64,000 bases of DNA from Alphaproteobacteria bacterium (lineage in GTDB: Bacteria; Pseudomonadota; Alphaproteobacteria; TMED109). Of this stretch, positions 34,473 through 43,732 are shown piece after piece. The notes beneath the pieces are model-generated. The model was not told the origin of the DNA. It made no database searches and saw only the letters and a list, made by a program, of their open reading frames with translations. The DNA lies in the NCBI GenBank assembly GCA_030828505.1, contig JAURCJ010000005.1:51803-115802 (forward strand), read 5' to 3'. Position numbers and translations under genes: made by a program. Numbering within the stretch: position 1 is the first letter of the stretch; every line of letters starts with the position of its first letter.

Positions 34473-37400
34473 TTATTCTGCGACAGCGTGTTTGATACTT
34501 TGAGGCTTTATTATTTTTTCACTAATAAATATCCTCAACATAGGAGGAACTATTGCTAGAGTTAATATAGCTGATAGACAAAGACCTCCTATTACAACAG
34601 AGCCTAATCCTCTATATAGCTCTGACCCTGCTCCTGGAAAGACAACTAGAGGTATCATTCCAAAGACACTAGTTAATGTAGACATAAAAATAGGTCTAAT
34701 TCTATTTCTCGTTGCTTCTAAAATGGCCTCGGAAGCGTTTAAATTTTCTTCTTTCATATGTTGCAGTGTTTGATGGACTAATAAAATTGCATTATTTACT
34801 ACAATTCCAATCAAAATGACGAACCCAAGCATTGTTAGCATATCTAAGGGTTGTAATATATTTAAATTTAGTACCCATAGGCCCATTACTCCTCCAGCAG
34901 CTGCAGGAGGCACTGATAACATTATAACTAGAGGATATATGAAGCTTTCGAATAATATAGCCATTAATAAATAAACCATACAAATTGCTACAATTAAATT
35001 TATAACCATTGCATTCCATGTACTTGTTAATTCATCTGCTGTACCAGACAAATTTAAATTTATGCCAGTAGGTAAACCCTGTTGTTCAAGTGGTAAAATA
35101 ACTTTTTCTTTAATTGTATCAATAGCAGCTTCTAAAGGAATTTTATCAATAGGTTTGATTTGTAAAGTTATAGTTCTATCTCTTTCAATATGTCTTATCT
35201 CTGTAGGTCCAGAAGTCATAACGACGTCTGCAATAGAAGAGATGGGTAATATTTTTCCGTTAGGAGTAACTACAGGAATATTTTCTATTCCTTGTGTTTG
35301 TGTTATAGCATTCACTTTACCTCTTAATGTTAAATCCATTCTTTTTGAGTCTACAGTTATTTCGGCAATTCTTAAGCCTGAATTAAATGCGTCAACACTT
35401 AAAGCCAGTGATTGTGCTGTAATATTATTATCAGCTAATTTTACCCTATTAGGCTGAACTTGAATTTCTGGAGCTCCTAAAACTAATCCAGGTATAGGTC
35501 TCATCTGATTGCCTTCACTTCTTGGAAAAGATTTTCCTACTAATCCTGCAGCCTGCTGAGCAACAATGACTACTTTTTCTAAGTCAGGGCCAGTAATATC
35601 TAAATCTATTGACCTTCCTCCACCAAAACCCCTTTGAAATAAACTTGGCTGAGTGAAAAACCCAAAAGTTCCTGGTTCTCCAAATAGTGAGCGTGTTAAT
35701 ACTGGTATTAGTTCTCTTACTCTGGTATCTTGAACTGCACTTGCTCCAAAAAGCGTTCTGCCTCCAGCCCCAGCCACAAAAAAGTAGTTTTTAATTTTAG
35801 GCGGTTGTCCTGCTTCTGCCACAGAACCTGTTTCCGATGCCCATAAATTTTTTACTCTTGTTTCTACTCGTTCAGCAATTTCCGTTAAAGTTTCTAAATT
35901 ATATCCTGGTGGTGGAAGCATAATACCAAAAATTAAATTTCTATTTCCTTCTGGAAGGTACTCTAACTTAGGAAGCATTGCATAGGATATTGACAAGGCT
36001 CCTAATGCAACTGTTGCTGCAACTAATAAGGAAGCTATTCTCGATTTTGTAATTAATTTTACATAACTAATAGTTAATTTTACAAATCCTCTAGCTATAT
36101 TATCTAGTATATAAATATTTTTTTTAGTAGTTTTTACCCCTGTCAAAAGCCATTTAGCTAATGCTGGTAAAACTGTTATTGACACTAATAGGCTCATTGT
36201 TACGGCAACTGAAATAGCAACAGCTATATCTCTAAATAATTGCCCAGCTTCTAATTGCATAATTAAAATAGGAACAAATACTAAAACAGTTGTTAGTGCA
36301 GATACCATAACAGCAGACCATACTTGTTTAGCTCCAAAATAGGCTGCTTCATTTGCTTCTTTTCCATTTTCTCTATGTCTATAAATATTTTCTAAAACAA
36401 CAATAGCCGCGTCAACAACCATTCCTACCGCAAATGCTATTCCAGCTAATGAAATAACATTTATAGATCTTCCAAGAGCTGCCATTGCCACAAAAGCTGC
36501 TACTACTGATATAGGAATAGATAATCCAATTATTACTGTTGCTCTCCAAGACCTTAAAAACATTATTAGAATAAATATAGCTAACGAGCCACCTATCCAT
36601 ATATTTTGCCGAACAAGTTCAATAGCCGAGTCAATATATATTGTTTCATCATAAACCTGCTCAAGCTTTAGCCCCAAACTAGGTAAGGAGTTTTCATTGA
36701 GTTCTTTTACAGCATTTCTAACTCCTTCCATAATTTCAATTACATTTGCTCCAGATTGTCTTACGGCATTAATAGCTAAAGATGAATCTCCTAAAAATCT
36801 AATATTTGAAATGGGTTCCTTATGCGTAAATTCTACTGTTGCTATATCTTTAACTGTTACTCTGCTAAAACGGCCATTTTCATTTAAATTACTAATTAAA
36901 ACTACATTTTTAACTTGATCTGGAGTTTGAAATTCCCCTTCTGCTCTAACAATATATCTTCTTTTACCTTCTTCTACATCTCCAGCTGAAATAGAGGCAT
37001 TAGCTCTTTGAAGTGCTAAGGCTACTTCAGGAACCGTCAGTCCATAATAGGCCATTTTTTCTGGGTCTATTGTCACTCGTAATTCTGTTTCACTTCCACC
37101 ATAAACAGTGGTTCTTGCAACTCCAGGTACCCTTTCAATTTTATCTTGGATTACATTTTCTACTATATCTCCGTACGCAGCTATATCTGTTTCATTACCT
37201 TCTGTTTTTGTAAGAATAAACCAAGCTATTGCATTATCATCTAATCCTGCAGTATCTAAACTCGGTTCACCAGCATCTTCAGGATAGCCTTCAATTTGAT
37301 TTAATCTGTTAGAAACTAACAATAAAGCTCTATCCATATTTACATTAGTATCAAATTCAATAGTAACTTCTGAACGTCCTTCTTGAGCTTTAGCGGATAA

Positions 37401-37637
37401 TCTTTTCGAACCTTCTATGCCTTTTAATACTTCTTCTTGTCTATTTACTATCTCTCTCTCTATTTCATAAGGAGAGGCTCCATACCAATAGGTGGATACC
37501 GTTATTACTGGCTTATTCACATCGGGAGCAAGTTGGATTGGTATACGTTCTAAGGCTATAAAACCTAATACTATTGTCATAAAAATAGCAGCAACAACTG
37601 CAATAGGCCTTTCTATAGATGCTTTAATTATATCCAT
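34473..37637 (-). CDS. RND efflux pump inner-membrane permease (HAE1 type)
   Basis: This 1054-residue protein is a proton-driven RND permease. It opens with IKASIERPIAVVAAIFMTIVLGFIAL and has the large periplasmic porter domains, the second helix block around IWIGGSLAIFILIMFLRSWRATVI, FAVGMVVDAAIVVLENIYRH (the proton-relay helix) and a second repeat with GIVVNNAILLVHQ. Twelve membrane helices are expected. It overlaps the adaptor gene by one base. No outer-membrane TolC gene is adjacent, so it must use one encoded elsewhere. Confidence 0.92.
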   Translation of the reverse strand: MDIIKASIERPIAVVAAIFMTIVLGFIALERIPIQLAPDVNKPVITVSTYWYGASPYEIEREIVNRQEEVLKGIEGSKRLSAKAQEGRSEVTIEFDTNVNMDRALLLVSNRLNQIEGYPEDAGEPSLDTAGLDDNAIAWFILTKTEGNETDIAAYGDIVENVIQDKIERVPGVARTTVYGGSETELRVTIDPEKMAYYGLTVPEVALALQRANASISAGDVEEGKRRYIVRAEGEFQTPDQVKNVVLISNLNENGRFSRVTVKDIATVEFTHKEPISNIRFLGDSSLAINAVRQSGANVIEIMEGVRNAVKELNENSLPSLGLKLEQVYDETIYIDSAIELVRQNIWIGGSLAIFILIMFLRSWRATVIIGLSIPISVVAAFVAMAALGRSINVISLAGIAFAVGMVVDAAIVVLENIYRHRENGKEANEAAYFGAKQVWSAVMVSALTTVLVFVPILIMQLEAGQLFRDIAVAISVAVTMSLLVSITVLPALAKWLLTGVKTTKKNIYILDNIARGFVKLTISYVKLITKSRIASLLVAATVALGALSISYAMLPKLEYLPEGNRNLIFGIMLPPPGYNLETLTEIAERVETRVKNLWASETGSVAEAGQPPKIKNYFFVAGAGGRTLFGASAVQDTRVRELIPVLTRSLFGEPGTFGFFTQPSLFQRGFGGGRSIDLDITGPDLEKVVIVAQQAAGLVGKSFPRSEGNQMRPIPGLVLGAPEIQVQPNRVKLADNNITAQSLALSVDAFNSGLRIAEITVDSKRMDLTLRGKVNAITQTQGIENIPVVTPNGKILPISSIADVVMTSGPTEIRHIERDRTITLQIKPIDKIPLEAAIDTIKEKVILPLEQQGLPTGINLNLSGTADELTSTWNAMVINLIVAICMVYLLMAILFESFIYPLVIMLSVPPAAAGGVMGLWVLNLNILQPLDMLTMLGFVILIGIVVNNAILLVHQTLQHMKEENLNASEAILEATRNRIRPIFMSTLTSVFGMIPLVVFPGAGSELYRGLGSVVIGGLCLSAILTLAIVPPMLRIFISEKIIKPQSIKHAVAE

Positions 37638-38785
37638 TATTGTTTCTCACCTTCATTCGTATCTTTAGTTAAAATAGGCTTTACTTTTTGTCCCGGCCTC
37701 AATCTTTCGTTACCTTTAATAACTACTATATCTCCTTCTTTTATTCCTCCTAATACAACAAATCTATTACCTACTCCATCACCAAGTTTTAATGGCTTTA
37801 TTACTGCTTTTTCCTCTTCAACTACATAGACTAGAGACATACCTTCACGTTTTAAAATTGCATCTTTATGAACAGTAGGAGTTTTAAGTCCAGGGCCTAT
37901 TGGTATAAATATATTAACGTTCTCCCCAACAAATAACTTTCTAGAAAGTTCTTTACTACTAAATGTTAAATGGACTGGAATAGTTCTGGAATTTGAATTT
38001 TCTCTAACTCCTAGAGCTCTTAGTTTAGAGCTAAAAGAAATCATATCTGTTGTAGAAACGCTAATATTATTATTAATTTCTAATATTCTAGCTCTATTTG
38101 AAGGAACATCTGCTTCAATCTCTAATAATGAATCACTAACTAGTTTAAATAATGTGAAACCTAGCCCTACTGCCTCGCCTAATTCAACCATTTTTAATTC
38201 TATGATCCCATCAAATGGTGCTTTAACTGTAGCTCTTTTAAGATTTAATTTAGCAAGTTTTTCTTCTTGAAGAGCAGATTTTAATTTTGCTTCTACTATT
38301 TCTTCTTTAGCAATTAGTGAAGTATGTAAACTTTGAAGCCTCTCATATTTTGATACGTTAAAAGCAGAAGATTCTTTTAAATTTTCCATTCTATTGAGTT
38401 CAATTAAATTTATATTAGTTTCAGCTTTAGCACTTTTTATTTCTGCTTTGGTTGCATTAACATTTGCGTTAGCAATTTCAGACATCCATTTGTAACGCTC
38501 TATATCAATTAAAGCTAATACTTGTCCTTTTTTTACTTTATCTCCTACTTCAACTAATACATTTTCTATTTTTCCAATAACTGCAGCAGGAACATCAGCT
38601 TCTTTTAATGAAATAACTCTTCCTATAACTGGAATAGTTTGATTTAAAGATTCTAATATGACCTCATCAACTTCTACAGAGGCAGCCCCTTGAGCAGAAG
38701 CTTTATTGTTAAGAAAAGATATTACTGTGAGTAAAATAAACCCTATTTTATAAGACTTTTTAACAGTATTTTTAAATTTTATCAT
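37637..38785 (-). CDS. RND efflux pump periplasmic adaptor (membrane fusion protein)
   Basis: The protein has an export signal, then the lipoyl-type half motifs IGKIENVLVEVGDKVKKGQVLALID and ATVKAPFDGIIELKMVELGEAV around a coiled-coil hairpin of roughly 90 residues, and ends with beta-barrel and membrane-proximal domains. This is the standard HlyD/AcrA-like adaptor, 382 residues. It is the first gene of the pair, directly coupled to the permease by one overlapping base. Confidence 0.9.
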   Translation of the reverse strand: MIKFKNTVKKSYKIGFILLTVISFLNNKASAQGAASVEVDEVILESLNQTIPVIGRVISLKEADVPAAVIGKIENVLVEVGDKVKKGQVLALIDIERYKWMSEIANANVNATKAEIKSAKAETNINLIELNRMENLKESSAFNVSKYERLQSLHTSLIAKEEIVEAKLKSALQEEKLAKLNLKRATVKAPFDGIIELKMVELGEAVGLGFTLFKLVSDSLLEIEADVPSNRARILEINNNISVSTTDMISFSSKLRALGVRENSNSRTIPVHLTFSSKELSRKLFVGENVNIFIPIGPGLKTPTVHKDAILKREGMSLVYVVEEEKAVIKPLKLGDGVGNRFVVLGGIKEGDIVVIKGNERLRPGQKVKPILTKDTNEGEKQ

Positions 38786-38930
38786 AGCAACCCTTATTAT
38801 AATTTTTAAATGTTAAAGTTTCTAGCATGAATTAAATATTAATTATAGTTTCTTGTTAATTTAAAACATCTAGTCACTATATAGATCGAGGGGCTCGCTT
38901 AGCAAATCTTTACTATTTACGACCATACTC

Positions 38931-39110
38931 TCAATTCGTGCTGGAATTTTTTTTTGCTGCATTTATTTCTGCATCTCTAAGATTGATGATATTTTCTTCT
39001 ATTTCTTTTGGAAAAGAATTATGGTCTAAATTATTATTGACTTTAATTATTAATTTTAGGCATATCTCGTAGGAGTATGAATTTGATATTATGACGGATA
39101 AACTAAACAA
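38931..39110 (-). other. Gap of 339 bases (38786-39124) with a possible gene remnant
   Basis: The space between the adaptor gene and the AlkA-type gene holds no convincing gene. One minus-strand frame is open for 59 codons from a TTG at 39110 to a TGA at 38931. Its second half reads like coding sequence (FPKEIEENIINLRDAEINAA), its first half does not, and no ribosome site is seen. It could be the tail of a decayed gene or chance. The rest of the gap shows only A+T-rich sequence. Confidence 0.25.
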
Positions 39111-39124
39111 TATGGATTAAAAAA

Positions 39125-39751
39125 ATGAAAAATAAAAAACCCATTTGGTGGAATAAAGCTAAATCATTTTTAAAAAATAATGATCCTGTTATGAAGGCAA
39201 TTATCATAAATTATAATGACGGAAGCATAGAATCACGGGGAGAGCCTTTTAATGCACTTTGTAGAACTATTGTAGGTCAACAAATTTCTGTTAAAGCAGC
39301 TGCGAGTATTTGGGATAAATTTGAAAATGGTATTAAAGAAGTAGCTCCAAAAAACATTATTAAATATGGAAATACTAAATTACAAAAATTTGGGCTTTCT
39401 AATAGAAAAGTAGAATATATGGTTGGTTTATCAAATTTTCTTATTAATAACCCAAGCGCAATTAATTCCTGGAAAAAAATGAATGATGATAGTGTTATCA
39501 AGGAGCTATGCAAATTAAAGGGAATTGGTCCGTGGAGCGCTGAAATGTTTTTAATGTTTGTGTTTCTAAGGCCAGATATACTGCCCTTAGGAGACCTAGG
39601 TCTACGAAGGGCTGTAGGAAAAAATTATTTAAATAAATTTGATCCCAGTTATGAAGAAGTTGAAGAAGTTGCAGAGCAATGGAAACCATACAGGTCTGCA
39701 GCGACATGGTATTTATGGAGATCAATTGATCCTATTGCAGTAGAGTATTAG
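39125..39751 (+). CDS. DNA-3-methyladenine glycosylase (AlkA-like, HhH-GPD)
   Basis: This base-excision repair enzyme removes alkylated purines. FNALCRTIVGQQISVKAA begins the HhH-GPD domain, LCKLKGIGPWSAEMFLMF is the helix-hairpin-helix, and LPLGDLGLRRAVG carries the catalytic Asp. At 208 residues it is the short form lacking the E. coli AlkA N-terminal domain, as is common in alphaproteobacteria. It overlaps the convergent tetR gene by 4 bases. Confidence 0.9.
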   Translation: MKNKKPIWWNKAKSFLKNNDPVMKAIIINYNDGSIESRGEPFNALCRTIVGQQISVKAAASIWDKFENGIKEVAPKNIIKYGNTKLQKFGLSNRKVEYMVGLSNFLINNPSAINSWKKMNDDSVIKELCKLKGIGPWSAEMFLMFVFLRPDILPLGDLGLRRAVGKNYLNKFDPSYEEVEEVAEQWKPYRSAATWYLWRSIDPIAVEY

Positions 39752-40353
39752 CTCTTTTTCAAAGGCTCCATAATTAAACTAACCATTCCATTTAAAATTT
39801 CTTTAGGAACTTTATTATTTGATAATGTCGCTATTAATTTTAGTTGATGATGAATATAATTAGTGAAAACATTAACATCAATCTCATTAGAAATTTCGCC
39901 TGATTCTATGGCTGCAGTTAACATATTTTTTAACTTAAATAAAATTTCTTTATCTTTCTCATATATTATTTTTCTGCATTTAGATGACATGCTTTTAGAA
40001 GGAAACCAAGATTCTTTATTATATAAGCAAGGATATAAATTCTCATCATCAAAATGACTGTTAATTAGAAAATTTAAAGCCGACTCAATATTTTCTACGA
40101 ATGTATTTTCGGCAGATAGGTATTCTGCTAAAATATTAACTCGTTTATCTAAATATAGTTTTAAAGCAGAAGCCTTCAAACCATCTTCTCCTCCATACTC
40201 TCGATAAACACTTGGTTTAGATTCTCCAATTTTGCGACAAATTTCATTTAAAGATACATTGTCCATACCTTCTCTCCAATAAACATGCATAGCTACATTA
40301 TCTGCATTATGCTTATCGAAAGTTTTTGGCCTACCTTTTTTAATTATTTTCAT
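39748..40353 (-). CDS. TetR/AcrR family transcriptional regulator
   Basis: The N-terminal helix-turn-helix is recognisable: VAMHVYWREGMDNVSLNEICRKIGESKPSVYREYGGEDGLKASAL, with Ser-Val-Tyr in the recognition helix. The 150-residue remainder is a helical ligand and dimerisation domain. It lies divergent from the MMPL-LolA-barrel operon and probably regulates it and itself. An inverted repeat in the gap (40398-40413) is a plausible operator. The ligand is unknown. Confidence 0.88.
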   Translation of the reverse strand: MKIIKKGRPKTFDKHNADNVAMHVYWREGMDNVSLNEICRKIGESKPSVYREYGGEDGLKASALKLYLDKRVNILAEYLSAENTFVENIESALNFLINSHFDDENLYPCLYNKESWFPSKSMSSKCRKIIYEKDKEILFKLKNMLTAAIESGEISNEIDVNVFTNYIHHQLKLIATLSNNKVPKEILNGMVSLIMEPLKKS

Positions 40354-40397
40354 TTTTTACCAACTGGTATTTAAATAAAACAAGAATGATTGATATT

Positions 40398-40413
40398 TAT
40401 ACTAATCAGTATA
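40398..40413. promoter_or_regulatory. Inverted repeat, likely TetR operator
   Basis: TATACT-AATC-AGTATA is a perfect 6-4-6 inverted repeat 45 bases upstream of the tetR start and about 195 bases upstream of the MMPL start. The reverse complement of 14 of its bases (TATACTGATTAGTA) is found exactly in front of the sox promoter at 19046-19059. Symmetry and position suit a TetR-family dimer. Confidence 0.6.
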
Positions 40414-40607
40414 TAAATAAATCTTCTAAATGCAAGTAGTTGGGATTTCCCCGTGTAAAAATATATCTCTATTTTTATTGCCCAACTATTTGCTGTAAAA
40501 CTTGGAAAATTACGTAGACAGTATTTTCTGTTTAATATATACGGTAAATAGTTTAAAAAAGCTGTAATCGTATATGAAGTACAAATTTGCTGCTGGAGGG
40601 TAATAAA

Positions 40608-42911
40608 ATGACTGCTCAAAATTATGGACAATTAATAGTAAAAAGAAAATGGTTAGCTTTATTAGTTGGCTTGTTATTTACGGTTTTTTGGATAGGCGGA
40701 TTATCTGGTTTAAGTATGAACCCAGACAATAGAATCTTTTTTTCTAAAGATAACCCTCAATTATTAGCTCTAGAAACGCTGGAGAAAACATATTCAAGAG
40801 ATGATAATGTTTATTTAGTTTTGGCACCTAAAGATAAAAATGTTTTTAGTCCCTCTACTTTAGCAGCAGTTCGCGAGATGACAGAAAGGCTATGGCAAAC
40901 GCCTTTTTCTAGTAGAGTGGATTCCATTACTAATTTTCAATGGACTCGGTCAGATTTAGATGACGTCGTTATTAGTGATTTAGTTGAAGAAGGAGAAATT
41001 AGTGAAGATATAGCAAATAATGCTAGAGAAGTAGCATTAGCTGAACCACTAATAAGAAATTTATTAGTTGATTCAGAAGGTTTAGTTACAGGTTTAAACG
41101 TAAACATAATAATGCCAGAAGACCCCATTGCAAGTGGTGGAGCTACTATTGAAATTATGAATTTTATTAGAGCTGAACAAGCAAGATTTGCAGAAAAATG
41201 GCCAGATATAGACCTTTATGTTTCTGGTGGCGTACCTCTTACTTTAGCTTTTACAGAAGTTTCTATGAGTGATATTAGCACTTTGTTACCCATTACTCTA
41301 TTAGTCATATTTATTATTGCAGGGATTGCTTTAAGAGCTGTTTCAGCAGCTTTTTTGACTGCATTAATTGCTATATTAGCTGTAATTGGAATGATGGGGG
41401 CAGCAGGCTATATGGGTGTGATAATTAATGCTGTTACTTCAAATGCTCCTTTAATGTTACTTATATTAAGTATAGCCCATTGTGTTCATATTATAAATAC
41501 ACAAAGGCTTCAAATGAGGGCAGGAGTAAATAAAAAAGAAGCTATAATTGAATCTATGCGAGTAAACTTAAAGCCAGTGTTTATTACTTCTGCTACAACA
41601 GCAGTAGGTTTTTTATCTATGCATTTTTCCGACTCTCCCCCATTTAGAGAGTTAGGTTATATGCTAGCTGCAGGTAATTTGATTGCTTTTGTTAATGCAT
41701 CTTTAGTCTTACCTGCATTATTAGCTATATTACCAGCTAAAGTGCAACCAAAGAAAACATTTTTCTCTCAAAGAATTATGGATAATTTGTCTAACTTTGT
41801 AATAGAAAAACAAAAATATTTATTATCTATTTCAAGTGTTATAATAGTTGGTTTATTGATAGGTATTAGTCAAATAAAATTGGATGATACTTGGACAACT
41901 TATTTTTCTGAACAGTTTGAAATTAGATCCCATTCTGACTTTTTAGAAGATAATTTGACCGGTCTGAATGCAATAGAATATTCAGTTCCAGCTGGTGAAG
42001 AAAATGGAATAAATAATCCAGAATATTTAGCAAATTTAGATAAATTTGCTAACTGGTATCGAGCTCAAGAAGGTGTAAATCATGTCAGCGTAGTATCAGA
42101 TACTATAAAAAGACTTAATAAAGCAATGAATGGTGACCAAGAATCTTTTTATAAAATTCCAGAATCACAAGAATTAGCTGCACAATATTTGTTATTGTAT
42201 GAACTTTCTGTCCCTTTTGGTTTAGATTTAAATAGTAGTATAAATGTTACAAAATCTGCAACAAGAATGACAGTTTCGGTTATGCATGCTTCATCTGCCC
42301 ACTTAAGAGAGCTTGATGAAAAAGCTCAAGTTTGGCTTGCAGATAATATTCCAGAATTTAAAACTGTAGGTTCAGGCTTATCTGTAATTTTTGCGCACTT
42401 ATCAGAACGAAATATTAATTCGATGTTATTTGGGTCATTTATGGCACTAGTTATCATTTCTTTTATACTAATTTTTGCTCTAAGAAGCTTGCCTATTGGT
42501 ATTTTAAGTTTAGTACCAAATATATTTCCAGCAGCTATGGCCTTTGGTTTATGGGGGTATTTAGTAGGTGAGGTAGGTATAGCTATTGCTGTAGTAGGAG
42601 CTATGACTTTAGGTATAGTTGTGGATGATACTGTCCATTTTTTAAGTAAGTATTTAAGAGGAAGAAAAGAGTTAAATAAATCTCCGGAAGATGCAACTAG
42701 ATATGCATTCTCCACTGTCGGCTTTGCTCTGGTTGTTACATCTTGTGCTTTGATTGGAGGTTTTTTAGTATTAGCAAGCTCTGGTTTTAGGGTTAACTCT
42801 GACTTAGCACAGTTATCAATGATTACTATTGCTTTTGCAATTATTGCATACTTTTTATTCTTGCCTCCATTATTAATGAAGCTAGAAAATTTAAAAAAAA
42901 AATCTAAGTAA
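40608..42911 (+). CDS. MMPL/RND superfamily exporter
   Basis: The ORF track starts at TTG 40587, but a strong GGAGG lies 8 bases before ATG 40608, which I prefer; the protein is then 767 residues. It shows two repeats, each with one helix, a large periplasmic domain and a five-helix block. IAHCVHIINTQ and GIVVDDTVHFLSKY are the helix-4-like signatures of the predicted-exporter branch related to MMPL and HpnN, which move lipids or hydrophobic molecules. It is followed after 17 bases by a LolA-like gene and then a beta-barrel gene, suggesting a transport route across the envelope. Confidence 0.88.
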   Translation: MTAQNYGQLIVKRKWLALLVGLLFTVFWIGGLSGLSMNPDNRIFFSKDNPQLLALETLEKTYSRDDNVYLVLAPKDKNVFSPSTLAAVREMTERLWQTPFSSRVDSITNFQWTRSDLDDVVISDLVEEGEISEDIANNAREVALAEPLIRNLLVDSEGLVTGLNVNIIMPEDPIASGGATIEIMNFIRAEQARFAEKWPDIDLYVSGGVPLTLAFTEVSMSDISTLLPITLLVIFIIAGIALRAVSAAFLTALIAILAVIGMMGAAGYMGVIINAVTSNAPLMLLILSIAHCVHIINTQRLQMRAGVNKKEAIIESMRVNLKPVFITSATTAVGFLSMHFSDSPPFRELGYMLAAGNLIAFVNASLVLPALLAILPAKVQPKKTFFSQRIMDNLSNFVIEKQKYLLSISSVIIVGLLIGISQIKLDDTWTTYFSEQFEIRSHSDFLEDNLTGLNAIEYSVPAGEENGINNPEYLANLDKFANWYRAQEGVNHVSVVSDTIKRLNKAMNGDQESFYKIPESQELAAQYLLLYELSVPFGLDLNSSINVTKSATRMTVSVMHASSAHLRELDEKAQVWLADNIPEFKTVGSGLSVIFAHLSERNINSMLFGSFMALVIISFILIFALRSLPIGILSLVPNIFPAAMAFGLWGYLVGEVGIAIAVVGAMTLGIVVDDTVHFLSKYLRGRKELNKSPEDATRYAFSTVGFALVVTSCALIGGFLVLASSGFRVNSDLAQLSMITIAFAIIAYFLFLPPLLMKLENLKKKSK

Positions 42912-42928
42912 GAAAAGGAATATATCTT

Positions 42929-43732
42929 ATGAAAAATTTAATTAAAATTACATTATTCTTTATCACAACTTTTATATTTAGTCTTTCCGTGGCTTTTGGA
43001 GAAACACCGGAAGAAAAAGGGTTACGTTTAGCAATAGAGGCGGATTTAACTGGCGATGGTTTTATTGATACTGTCTCTAAAAGTCAAATGACTTTAAGAA
43101 ATGCTCAAGGAGAGGAAAGTATTCGAGAATTTTCTTCAAAAACATTAGAAGTAGAAAATGATGGAGATAAATCTATATTTATCTTTCATCATCCAAAAGA
43201 TGTAAAGGGAACAGCTACTTTGACTTTTACTCATAAAACAGGCCCTGATGATCAATGGCTTTATTTACCGGCCTTAAAAAGAGTCAAAAGAATTAGCTCT
43301 GATAACAGATCTGGAGCTTTTGTAGGTTCAGAATTTGCCTATGAAGATTTGGCCAGTCAAGAAATAGAAAAATATACTTATAAGTGGATAGAAGATGTTC
43401 CATGTCCAGGGGATGAACAAGCAAAATGCTACGTATCAGAGAGTTATCCAGTTGAAAAATCTTCAGGCTACAAAAGGAGAGTTTCTTGGGTAGATATAGA
43501 GGAACATAGGGTTAGAAAAATTGATTTCTATGATAGGAAAGATAAATTACTAAAAACATTAGTTTTTTCTGATTATAAACAATATCTAGACAAGTTTTGG
43601 ACTGCCCATACTTTAAAAATGGTAAATCATAATACTGGTAAAGAGACAGATATATCAATTACCGAAACTAAGTATCAAACTGGTTTAAAAGATTCTGACT
43701 TTAATCGTCAGTCACTTAAACGTGCTCGTTAA
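42929..43732 (+). CDS. Exported LolA-like outer-membrane lipoprotein-sorting family protein
   Basis: A signal peptide (IKITLFFITTFIFSLSVAFG) precedes a protein with the LolA-like core of the lipoprotein-sorting family often found next to MMPL exporters: DQWLYLPALKRVKRISSDNRSGAFVGSEFAYEDL is its most conserved stretch. The fold is a half-open barrel able to hold a lipid. It probably carries a hydrophobic substrate through the periplasm from the exporter to the outer membrane. It overlaps the next gene by one base. Confidence 0.82.
   Translation: MKNLIKITLFFITTFIFSLSVAFGETPEEKGLRLAIEADLTGDGFIDTVSKSQMTLRNAQGEESIREFSSKTLEVENDGDKSIFIFHHPKDVKGTATLTFTHKTGPDDQWLYLPALKRVKRISSDNRSGAFVGSEFAYEDLASQEIEKYTYKWIEDVPCPGDEQAKCYVSESYPVEKSSGYKRRVSWVDIEEHRVRKIDFYDRKDKLLKTLVFSDYKQYLDKFWTAHTLKMVNHNTGKETDISITETKYQTGLKDSDFNRQSLKRAR

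Noticed and set aside
34792-37213. Several ORFs of 60-130 codons on the opposite strand or in other frames of the RND permease (for example 35062..35457, 36697..36918).
   Set aside because: They lie wholly inside a long, unmistakable permease gene, have low-complexity translations and no ribosome sites, so they are frame shadows.
40587-40607. TTG start for the MMPL exporter as given by the ORF track.
   Set aside because: The GGAGG ribosome site lies downstream of that TTG and is correctly spaced for ATG 40608.
42326-42715. 129-residue minus-strand ORF within the MMPL exporter.
   Set aside because: It is the antisense of conserved membrane helices; no start signal or family motif is seen.
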